From assembly GCF_001908205.1 (NCBI RefSeq), contig NZ_LGHL01000037.1, forward strand, positions 1 through 64,000: a stretch of DNA of 64,000 bases. The letters are read 5' to 3'. Both the position numbers and the translations under genes were made by a program. This document shows, one piece after another, positions 55,861 to 64,000 of this stretch; within the stretch, counting starts at the first letter, position 1, and the number at the start of each line of letters is the position of its first letter. This DNA comes from Bradyrhizobium sp. NAS80.1 (GTDB lineage Bacteria > Pseudomonadota > Alphaproteobacteria > Rhizobiales > Xanthobacteraceae). The notes under the pieces are model-generated. The model worked only from the letters and a program-made list of their open reading frames with translations, had not been told where the DNA came from and made no database searches.

Positions 55861-56802
55861 CTAGCCCCGTAGCCGCGGATTGACGAGGATATAAGCGATG
55901 TCGGCGACCAAGTTCAGCGTGATGTAGACCGTGGCTGTCACCAGCACCACGCCCTGCACGACCGCGTAGTCGCGGTTGAAGACGGCGTCCACGATCAGCT
56001 TGCCGAAGCCGGGAATGGAGAAGATCTGCTCGGTCAGAACCGCGCCTGACAACAGTGTTCCGAGTTCGAGCGCGCTCAGCGTGATGATCGGCGTCAGTGC
56101 ATTGCGCATGGCGTGCTTGAGGATCACCGAGCGCTCCGAAAGTCCCTTCGCGCGCGCAGTGCGGACGTAGTCGCTTTCCAGCACCTGAAGCATGGCGCTG
56201 CGCGTGTGCCGCATCAGGATCGCGGAAATTGCATTACCGAGCACGAAGGCCGGCATGACGGTGGCGGCGAGGCTCGCGCGCAAGTTCTCGGAGAGCGGTA
56301 CATAGCCCGAGGCAGGCAACCAGCCGAGCTCGATCGAGAACAGGAAGATCAGCATGATGCCGAGCCAGAAGTTCGGCGTCGAGATACCCCACAGCGCGAA
56401 CAGATTGGCGCCGTAGTCCCAAGCGGACCCCTTCTTCACGGCGGCGACGATGCCGGCGGGAATGCCGATCAGAAACGCGATCACGATCGCCATCAAGCCG
56501 AGCTGGAGCGTCACCGGCAGCTTCTGTGCGATCAGCTCGCGCACCGGCATCTTGTTGCGCAGCGACTCGCCGAAATCGCCAGCCAGTACGCCCTTGATCC
56601 AGTAGGCGTACTGCACGGGGACGGGCTGATCGAGCCGGTATTGGTGCCGGATCTGCTCGATCACGGCCGGATCGCGCTCTTCGCCCGCCATCACCAGCGC
56701 CGGATCGCCCGGCAGCAGTTGCTGGAGCGAGAAGATCAGCACCGAGACGAAGAACAGTGTCGGTACGATCTGCGCAAGACGGCGGGCGAGGAAGTTCAGC
56801 AT
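55861..56802 (-). CDS. Peptide ABC transporter permease, DppB/GsiC-like
   Basis: 313 residues, six helices. It has the OppB-type N-terminus LARRLAQIVPTLFFVSVLIF, the LPGDPALVMAGEERDPAVIEQIR segment and the EAA loop YVRTARAKGLSERSVILKHAMRNALTPIIT. It starts 10 nt after the binding-protein stop. Confidence 0.93.
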   Translation of the reverse strand: MLNFLARRLAQIVPTLFFVSVLIFSLQQLLPGDPALVMAGEERDPAVIEQIRHQYRLDQPVPVQYAYWIKGVLAGDFGESLRNKMPVRELIAQKLPVTLQLGLMAIVIAFLIGIPAGIVAAVKKGSAWDYGANLFALWGISTPNFWLGIMLIFLFSIELGWLPASGYVPLSENLRASLAATVMPAFVLGNAISAILMRHTRSAMLQVLESDYVRTARAKGLSERSVILKHAMRNALTPIITLSALELGTLLSGAVLTEQIFSIPGFGKLIVDAVFNRDYAVVQGVVLVTATVYITLNLVADIAYILVNPRLRG

Positions 56803-56812
56803 CCTCTGATCG

Positions 56813-58324
56813 TCACTTCAGCTTGAGGCCGATGACACGCACGAGGCCGTCGGGCATCTGCTTGTAGCCTTCGAGCTTGGTGGTGTGCGCGATGATGATG
56901 CGGCGGTGATAGAGATAAAGGAGCGGCTCCTCGTCCTGGACCAGCTTCGCCAGCGTTTCGTAGATGGCCTTACGCTCGGTGGGGTCGGTGACGAGCCGCG
57001 CATCATCGAGGGCCTTGTCGGCCTGGGCGTTGTTCCAGGCGCTGTAGTTCTGCGGGGCGTTGCTGTGCAGGAAGACATAGCTATTGCCATCGGGATCGAC
57101 ACGGCCGCTCCAGCCGAGCATATAGGCCTGATAGTCGCCGGCCTCGGCCTGCTTGAGCCCGGTCGCGAATTCGGTGACGCGGATCTTCATGTCGAACCCG
57201 GCTTCGGCGGCCATCGACTGAATCACCTGCGCCGGCGTCTCCGTCTCAGCGCCCTTCGGCACCAGGAAATCGACGCTGACCGGCGGCGTCACGCCAGCCT
57301 CCTTCAGCAGCGCCTTGGCCTTGTCGACGTTGCGGCCGCGGACCGGAAGGGACTTCTGGTAGTAGGGATGATCAGGATTGACCCATTGATTGCCAGGCTG
57401 GAATTCGCCGTTGAATACGACCTGATTGATCGCTTCCCGGTCGATGGCAAGGTCGAGTGCCTGCCGCACCTTGGCGGATTGGCTGAGTGGCCCCTTGGCT
57501 TTGTCCTTGCCAATATTGAGCGTGATGCCCTGATAGCCGAGCTCGATGGCGGTGGCGACCTTCAGCCGTGAATCCGCGCGCACTTCCTTGAGGTCGGTGG
57601 CGAGCACGCGCTCGATCAGATCGAGGCCGCCGGATTTCAGGTTCGCCAGCCGCACGGTGGCGTCGACGATGGGCTGGAACACGATGCGGTCGATGAAGAC
57701 GTTGTCCTTGTTCCAGTAGTCGGCGAACTTCTCGAAAACGATGCGGTCCTGCTGAACGCGCTCGACGAATTTGTAGGGACCGGCGCAGACCGGGCGCAGG
57801 CCGAACTTGTCGCCGGCTTCCTTCGCCGCTTTCGGCGACATCATCATGCCGGCGCGGTCGGTGAGCTGGGCGAGCAGCGGCGAGAACGGCGACTTTAGCA
57901 CCAGCTTGATGGTGAGGGGATCGACCACCTCGATGTGGTCGACCGAGGCGAGCTCCGGTTTACGGAACGAGCCGGGGAAGGTCAGATGGCGCTCCAGTGA
58001 GAATTTGGCGGCCTCCGCATCGAACGGCTCGCCGTCGTGGAATTTCACGCCGGGGCGGAGCTTGATGACGAGGCCTTTGCCGTCATCGAGGGTCTCGCTC
58101 GACAGGGCGAGCTGCGGCACGATGTTGAGCTTCTCGTCGATGTCGAACAGCTTGTCGCAGAACGCGGAGAACACGATGCGGCCGACATAGGTGCGCGCCA
58201 TGGAGGGATCGAGGATGTCGGGGTCTTCGGCGAGGCCGATGCGCAGCGTGGTCTGGGCCTGCGCGGCTACGGCAAGTGACAGCAGGAAAGCGGCGGACGT
58301 TGCGGCCAGGCGAAACATCTTCAT
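56813..58324 (-). CDS. Peptide ABC transporter substrate-binding protein (family 5, DppA/GsiB-like)
   Basis: 503 residues with a signal peptide (MKMFRLAATSAAFLLSLAVAAQAQ) and the family 5 pattern: RIGLAEDPDILDPSMART, VIKLRPGVKFHDGEPFDAEAAKFSLER and VRQALDLAIDREAINQVVF. It binds a peptide or similar compound in the periplasm. ATG 58324 (or 58318) starts the signal; the frame upstream lacks a ribosome site. It lies between the ATPase and permease genes. Confidence 0.92.
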   Translation of the reverse strand: MKMFRLAATSAAFLLSLAVAAQAQTTLRIGLAEDPDILDPSMARTYVGRIVFSAFCDKLFDIDEKLNIVPQLALSSETLDDGKGLVIKLRPGVKFHDGEPFDAEAAKFSLERHLTFPGSFRKPELASVDHIEVVDPLTIKLVLKSPFSPLLAQLTDRAGMMMSPKAAKEAGDKFGLRPVCAGPYKFVERVQQDRIVFEKFADYWNKDNVFIDRIVFQPIVDATVRLANLKSGGLDLIERVLATDLKEVRADSRLKVATAIELGYQGITLNIGKDKAKGPLSQSAKVRQALDLAIDREAINQVVFNGEFQPGNQWVNPDHPYYQKSLPVRGRNVDKAKALLKEAGVTPPVSVDFLVPKGAETETPAQVIQSMAAEAGFDMKIRVTEFATGLKQAEAGDYQAYMLGWSGRVDPDGNSYVFLHSNAPQNYSAWNNAQADKALDDARLVTDPTERKAIYETLAKLVQDEEPLLYLYHRRIIIAHTTKLEGYKQMPDGLVRVIGLKLK

Positions 58325-58346
58325 CGGACAGTCCCCATTGCTTCGG

Positions 58347-59452
58347 CTACGTCGTCGTAGGCTTTGCACTCTGTATACCAACACCGGCCGGCCCCGCGCC
58401 TTCCGTCTTTCGGCTGAAGGCTGCGACTAGTTTTGCCAGTTCCGGAGTGAACCTGCCCGCTGCGGGCAGGATGGCGTCGGCCGACGGCAGCTCGCCCACG
58501 CGATGACAGGCGGTGGCGTGGCCAGCGCCGTCGGCCACCAGCTCCGGCGCCTCGGTGCGGCAGCGATCGACCACGAAGGGGCAGCGGGTGTGGAAGCGAC
58601 AGCCGGCCGGCGGATTGAGCGCGCTCGGGATCTCGCCTTCCAGCATGACTCTCGCTTGCTTGGCGTGAGGCTGCGGCAGGGGAATCGCAGACAACAGGGC
58701 GCGGCTATAGGGATGCCGGGGTTGGGCGAACAGCGCGTCCGCGTCAGCCTCTTCGACGATACAGCCGAGATTCATCACGGCGACGCGGTCGGCGATGTGC
58801 TTGACCACCGCGAGGTCATGCGAGACGAAGATATAGGCCAGTCCCAGCCGGCCCTGGAGCTCGCGCAGCAGGTTGAGGATCTGCGAGCGGATCGAGACGT
58901 CGAGTGCCGAGACCGGCTCGTCGCAGATGATCAGTTTCGGCTCGACCGCGAGTGCGCGGGCAATGGCGATGCGCTGACGCTGGCCGCCGGAGAACTCGTG
59001 CGGATAACGCCGCGCGAGCCGCGGCTCGAGGCCCACCAGCCGCAGCAGCTCCTCGACGCGCTCGCGCCGTCGCGCCGCCGGCACGAGATCGTGCAGTGCC
59101 AGCGGTTCGCTCAGGATCTGGCCGACAGTCATGCGCGGATTGAGCGAGGCGTAAGGGTCCTGGAAGATGATCTGCGCTTCGCGGCGAAAGGCCCGTAAAT
59201 CGTTGGCGTCGAGGGCGAGGAGGTCGCGCCCGTCGAACCGCACGGTGCCCGCATCCGGCTCGATAAGCCGCAATACGAGGCGGCTGACGGTGGATTTGCC
59301 GCAGCCGGATTCGCCGACCAGAGCGAGCGTCTTTCCGGCTTCCAGCGAGAAGGAAACGCCGTCGACTGCTCTGACGTGCGCCAGCGCCCGGCCGAACAGC
59401 GAGCGCTCGGCGACGAAATGCTTGACCAGGCCTTCGACCTCGAGCAACGCCA

Positions 59453-59453
<1 letters not shown>
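58347..59453 (-). CDS. Peptide ABC transporter ATPase, DppF/OppF-like
   Basis: 368 residues. Walker [11 protein letters not shown]-loop [15 protein letters not shown], signature [15 protein letters not shown], Walker [15 protein letters not shown] and H-loop VSHDLAVV. The C-terminal oligopeptide extension with [21 protein letters not shown] would hold an iron-sulfur cluster, as known for OppF. About 50 further residues follow. ATG 59453 overlaps the DppD stop by 1 nt. Confidence 0.93.
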
Positions 59454-60438
<985 letters not shown>

Positions 60439-60442
<4 letters not shown>

Positions 60443-61149
60443 GATCGCGCTGCACGTGCTGCGGCGACGCTGGCGTCGATGACGCTGCGATCGGTGTTGC
60501 CGGCCGGGTTCTGCCGCGTCGGCAGCGAGTCACGGAAGTGGACCCAGAGCTCCTGGCTCACTTGCTCGAGCCGTTCGAGCTCGCCGAGCGGGTCGGGATG
60601 ATCGTCGGCACGCAAGTCCAGCGCCGCCCATTCCTCCTCGCCGTGGATCAGGAGCGCGGCGGACTGCTTGCCGCGCTTGTCACCACCGGCAGCCTCGCCT
60701 GCGCGCATGGCGGCGAGCAGGCGGCGCGGGAAGGGCAGGCTGCCATTAGCAATGTAGGTTCTTGCGGTCTCGTCGAGCACGCCGGCGCCGGCAAGCATGT
60801 TGCCGGCGACCGAGAAGCCGCTGCCTTCGATGTGCCCGCACCAGTCAACGCAGTCGCGACCGGTATGCGCTGCGATCTCGCCGCTCGCGTCCATGATGTG
60901 GAGCTGCCTGCTCTCGCGGCCGTCGTCGGTCGCGAGCAGCGTGGACAGCACGTCATGCGCGTTCAGGCCCTCGCGCAAGAGCCTGACGCCATCGATGCCG
61001 TAGTAGGGATTGACGAAGGCCTGCGTCGCGATGGCGCCACGGCCGGCTGCGATATAAGGCACGCGCGCCCCGACCGCGAAGAAGCGAGTCGCAACGGCGA
61101 TGCCGAATTGGCCGGTGGCAGGATCTCGCGCGATGATCGACCAGGTCAT
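60439..61149 (-). CDS. DUF1028 protein, predicted Ntn-hydrolase
   Basis: 236 residues. It begins MTWSIIARDPATGQFGIAVATRFFAVGARVPYI, the DUF1028 signature, with the GRGAIATQAFVNPYYGIDGVRLL and SGFSVAGNMLAG segments. The fold is thought to be an N-terminal-nucleophile hydrolase, though no cleavage point or catalytic residue is established by sequence. It is coupled to dppD by ATGA and lies 11 nt after a gamma-glutamyltransferase gene, so a role in peptide breakdown is plausible. A longer frame to 61470 overlaps the transferase gene and is rejected. Confidence 0.85.
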
Positions 61150-61160
61150 GTCGTTGTCCG

Positions 61161-62966
61161 TCAGCGCCCTGCGGCGTAGCCCTGCATGCCGCGCGGATTG
61201 GCGGCGGCGCGCCGTCGCACACCCACGCGCGAGGCCGCGGTGAGACGGCCCTCGGACCAGTCGGGACCAACTTCCACGATATGCCCGCGCTCGCGCAAAT
61301 TCTCGATGGTCGCCTTCGGCACGCGGTTCTCGACCACCAGCACGCCGGGCCGCGCGGTGCGCGGCCAGAACGAGATCGGGAAATGCTCGGAGTGCCAGGC
61401 CGGCGCGTCGATGGCTTCCTGAAGGTTGAGGTTGCAATGGACGTGGCGCAGGAAGAGCTGCGTGATCCATTGATCCTGCTGGTCGCCGCCGGGGGAACCC
61501 CAGGCGAGGTACGGCTCGCCGTCGCGCAGCGCCATGGTCGGCGAGAGCGTGGTGCGCGGCCGCTTGCCCGGCGCCAGCGCGGCGGGGTGGTCTTCCTCCA
61601 GCCAGAACATCTGCGCGCGGCTGCCGAGGCAGAAGCCGAGCTCGGGAATGATCGGAGAGGATTGCAGCCAGCCGCCCGACGGCGTCGAGGACACCATGTT
61701 GCCGGCCTTGTCGATAATGTCGAAATGCACGGTGTCGCCGCGGACCTCGCCGAAGCGGCCCACCGTCGGCTCGCCGGCGCCGAGCGCGCCGACCGCCTCG
61801 CGTTGGCCTTCCGCACGGCGCAACTTGACCACACCGCCAAAGCCCTCGACCGAGCCCGGCAGGAAATCGAGAGAGGCCTTGTCGGTGACGAGCTTGCGGC
61901 GCTCGTCGTTATAGGCGTCCGACAGCAGCGTCGCGATCGGGATCTCGCTGAACTTCGGATCCCCGTAGAATTTTTCGCGATCGGCGAATGCGAGCTTGGC
62001 GCATTCGATCTGGAGGTGGATGAATTCCGGTCCGGTCGGATCGAGCCCGTCGAGCGCAAAGCCCTTCAAGAGCGCGAGCTGCTGGAGCGTCACCGGACCC
62101 TGGCTCCAGACGCCTGCCTTGCAGACGGTGTAGCGGCCATAGTCGTAGGTGAGGGGCGCTTCGATCGTCGGCTGCCAGCGCGCCATATCGTCAGCGGAGA
62201 GGACGCCTCGGTGCGGCGAGCCGCTGACGTCCATCACTTCCTGGGTCCGGCAGAACTTGTCGATGGCTTCGGCGACGAAACCTTGCGACCAGGCTTTTCG
62301 CGCGCGCTCGATCTCGGCGTCGCGGCCACCGCCGCCGCTTTCAGCCTCGCTGAGAATGCGGGCGTAGGTCGCGGCCAGCGTCTTGTTGGTGAAAAGCGTG
62401 CCGGGCTTCGGCACCTCGCCGTTGGGCAGGTAGACCGCGGCCGAGGTCGGCCAGTGCTTGCGGAACAGCTGCTCGACCGTCTGGATCGTGGCGCAGGCGC
62501 GCTCGACCAGCGGGTAGCCGTCACGTGCGTAGGAGATAGCCGGCTCCAGCACGTCGCGCACGCGCATCGTGCCGTAGTCGCGGAGCAGCATCATCCATGA
62601 TTCGAAGGTGCCTGGAACGCAGGCGGCGAGCAGGCCGGTGCCGGGCACCATGTCGAGGCCCTCGCTCTTGTAATGCGCGATGGTGGCGCGCGCCGGCGCC
62701 GGGCCCTGGCCGCAGATCACCTCGGTGCGGCCGCGCTTTACGTCATGCACGATAATGGGCACGTCGCCGCCGGGACCGTTCAGATGCGGCTCGACCACCT
62801 GGAGCGTGAAGGCGGTGGCGACGCCGGCATCGAAGGCGTTGCCGCCCTTTTCCAGGACGGCCATGCCGACGGCGGTTGCGATCCAGTGCGTGGTGGCGAC
62901 GACCCCGAACGTGCCTTCGATCTCGGGGCGCGTCGTGAAGGGATCGGGATTGATCTTGCTGGCCAT
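61161..62966 (-). CDS. ggt: Gamma-glutamyltransferase, cytoplasmic type
   Basis: 601 residues, one chain that should cleave itself into large and small subunits. The nucleophile is the threonine of GDTVHFDIIDKAGNMVS (about residue 410). LEKGGNAFDAGVATAFTLQVVEPHLNGPGGD near the N-terminus and RPRTTLSPTMALRDG match the family. It releases glutamate from glutathione and other gamma-glutamyl compounds. No signal peptide is present, so it acts on imported peptides, in line with the ABC importer in the same operon. Confidence 0.9.
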   Translation of the reverse strand: MASKINPDPFTTRPEIEGTFGVVATTHWIATAVGMAVLEKGGNAFDAGVATAFTLQVVEPHLNGPGGDVPIIVHDVKRGRTEVICGQGPAPARATIAHYKSEGLDMVPGTGLLAACVPGTFESWMMLLRDYGTMRVRDVLEPAISYARDGYPLVERACATIQTVEQLFRKHWPTSAAVYLPNGEVPKPGTLFTNKTLAATYARILSEAESGGGGRDAEIERARKAWSQGFVAEAIDKFCRTQEVMDVSGSPHRGVLSADDMARWQPTIEAPLTYDYGRYTVCKAGVWSQGPVTLQQLALLKGFALDGLDPTGPEFIHLQIECAKLAFADREKFYGDPKFSEIPIATLLSDAYNDERRKLVTDKASLDFLPGSVEGFGGVVKLRRAEGQREAVGALGAGEPTVGRFGEVRGDTVHFDIIDKAGNMVSSTPSGGWLQSSPIIPELGFCLGSRAQMFWLEEDHPAALAPGKRPRTTLSPTMALRDGEPYLAWGSPGGDQQDQWITQLFLRHVHCNLNLQEAIDAPAWHSEHFPISFWPRTARPGVLVVENRVPKATIENLRERGHIVEVGPDWSEGRLTAASRVGVRRRAAANPRGMQGYAAGR

Positions 62967-63047
62967 GGGCTACCTCATTTTCGGCGCGCGCACTTGATCA
63001 CAGGGCTAGGCCGCGGCCAAATGCGCAGGCCGCATGGCACGCGCGCG

Positions 63048-64000
63048 TCACGCCGGTACCGGCGCGGTGTTAACCGCGTGGCAGGCGACGCCGTCGATCA
63101 GTTCCGGGGTCTCCTTGCGGCAGAGGTCGAACGCGAGCGGGCAGCGCGGATTGAAAGCGCAGCCGGAGGGCGGATTGATCGGGTTCGGGATCTCGCCCTT
63201 GACCGGAATACGCTGGCGGCCGCTCATGGCCAGATCAGGCACGGCGCCCAGCAGCATCTTGGTGTAGGGCATGCGTGGGCGGGCGAACAATTCGCGCCCT
63301 TCCGCGATCTCGACGATGCGGCCGAGATACATCACACCGACACGGCTCGCCATGTGACGGACCACGGCGAGGTTGTGGCTGATGAACATGTAGGTCAGGC
63401 CGAACTTGTCCTGGAGGTCGCGCATCAGGTTCAGGATCTGCGCCTGCACGGAGACGTCGAGCGCGGAGGTCGGCTCGTCGCAGACGATGAATTCCGCGTC
63501 AGAGGCGAGCGCCCGGGCGATCGCGATCCGCTGGCGCTGGCCACCGGAGAATTCGTGTGGAAACTTCAGCCGGTCGTCGGGATGCAGGCCGACGAGAGTG
63601 AGGAGTTCGCCAACCCGCGCCTGGATGTCGCGCTCGCCCTGGATCAGGTCGAAGGCGCGGATCGGTTCGGAGATGATGGCATCGACCCGGAAGCGCGGGT
63701 TCAGGCTCGCATAAGGGTCCTGAAAGATCATCTGGATGCGGCGGCGCAGCTTTCGCCGTGCCGGCGCCTGCCGCGGGGCGGTCATGGAGACGCCGTCGAT
63801 CAGGACATCGCCGGAACTGGGCGGCAAGAGGCCGACCACCATCCGCGCCACCGTGGTCTTGCCCGAGCCGGACTCGCCGACCAGCGCAAAGGTCTCGCCC
63901 TTCCGGATGTCGAAGGTGACGCCGTCGACCGCCCTAAGATATTCGAGGTGCCCGCCTTCGAGGACGCGGTTGAGCCAGGGTTTCGAGACGTCGAAGACGC
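63048..64000 (-). CDS. Peptide ABC transporter ATPase, DppF/OppF-like (cut by window edge)
   Basis: The C-terminal 317 residues are visible and the frame stays open to the last base, so the start lies beyond 64000. Walker A GESGSGKTT, Q-loop [15 protein letters not shown], signature [15 protein letters not shown], Walker B FIVCDEPTSALDVS and the C-terminal NPRCPLAFDLCRKETPEL. The preceding 50 residues are the N-terminal beta-sheet with LRAVDGVTFDIRKGET. It is a second DppF homologue, 81 nt before the ggt gene on the same strand; it probably belongs to another importer encoded further upstream or shares the same permeases. Confidence 0.9.
   Translation of the reverse strand, partial: VFDVSKPWLNRVLEGGHLEYLRAVDGVTFDIRKGETFALVGESGSGKTTVARMVVGLLPPSSGDVLIDGVSMTAPRQAPARRKLRRRIQMIFQDPYASLNPRFRVDAIISEPIRAFDLIQGERDIQARVGELLTLVGLHPDDRLKFPHEFSGGQRQRIAIARALASDAEFIVCDEPTSALDVSVQAQILNLMRDLQDKFGLTYMFISHNLAVVRHMASRVGVMYLGRIVEIAEGRELFARPRMPYTKMLLGAVPDLAMSGRQRIPVKGEIPNPINPPSGCAFNPRCPLAFDLCRKETPELIDGVACHAVNTAPVPA

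Noticed and set aside
61150..61470. N-terminal 107-residue extension of the DUF1028 protein
   Set aside because: It runs out of frame inside the gamma-glutamyltransferase coding sequence; the family starts at MTWSIIARDP (61149).

Overview
The window is chromosomal DNA of an alphaproteobacterium, most likely a Bradyrhizobium. Evidence: high GC and strong third-position GC bias, an EcfF/OsrA-type sigma/anti-sigma pair whose anti-sigma factor has cysteines at 129 and 179, a large load of ABC/TRAP uptake and catabolic genes, and several families of short palindromic intergenic repeats typical of that group. I saw no rRNA, tRNA, CRISPR array, IS transposase, phage gene or replication origin. One pseudogene (a dnaE2 remnant) and one CDS cut by the window edge are present.

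Layout. 0.1-1.3 kb: osrA-like anti-sigma factor and ecfF-like ECF sigma factor. 1.6-5.9 kb: a secreted Ala/Ser-rich protein, an enoyl-CoA hydratase, a TolC-type outer-membrane protein and an amidohydrolase. 5.9-11.8 kb: a CusA/CzcA-type RND pump with its adaptor, headed by a three-heptamer OmpR/PhoB-type site, then a family III CoA-transferase. 12-16 kb: a small membrane protein, an SDR, the 3' remnant of dnaE2 and an aldehyde dehydrogenase, all separated by palindromic repeats. 16.2-24 kb: a sugar/sugar-acid oxidation region (SMP-30 lactonase, uronate-dehydrogenase-like enzyme, FadR-type regulator, IlvD/Edd sugar-acid dehydratase, TRAP transporter). 24-30 kb: histidine phosphatase with crotonase, ferredoxin reductase, two PfkB kinases, VOC protein. 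30-38.3 kb: a TetR gene between two repeats, then a seven-gene operon with an NMT1-type ABC transporter and four enzymes. 38.4-44 kb: a Spy/LTXXQ protein with a tandem domain, ornithine aminotransferase, P450, and a two-subunit ThDP decarboxylase. 44.1-49.2 kb: TetR and a HAE-1 RND pump. 49.3-54.8 kb: a lone substrate-binding protein, a dCache histidine kinase, a receiver protein, a receiver-adenylate cyclase and a possible deaminase. 55-64 kb: a minus-strand peptide-uptake operon with cytoplasmic gamma-glutamyltransferase and a DUF1028 hydrolase.

How the genes work together. Two blocks look least described. The first is 31.0-38.3 kb, where a solute importer of the taurine/NMT1 class is translationally coupled to an enolase-superfamily enzyme carrying acid-base lysines, a Gfo/Idh/MocA dehydrogenase, a DUF993 aldolase-like protein and a TIM-barrel epimerase: a complete uptake-to-cleavage unit for an unknown polyol, cyclitol or sugar acid. 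The second is 49.3-54.1 kb, where periplasmic binding protein, kinase, receiver and receiver-cyclase stand in line with overlapping stops and starts, which suggests a ligand-to-cAMP phosphorelay. Interspersed palindromic repeats repeatedly mark the edges of single genes, and one of them sits exactly at the break of dnaE2.

Start codons were corrected by hand where the longest open frame ran back into repeats. No similarity search was possible; family calls come from recognised motifs.
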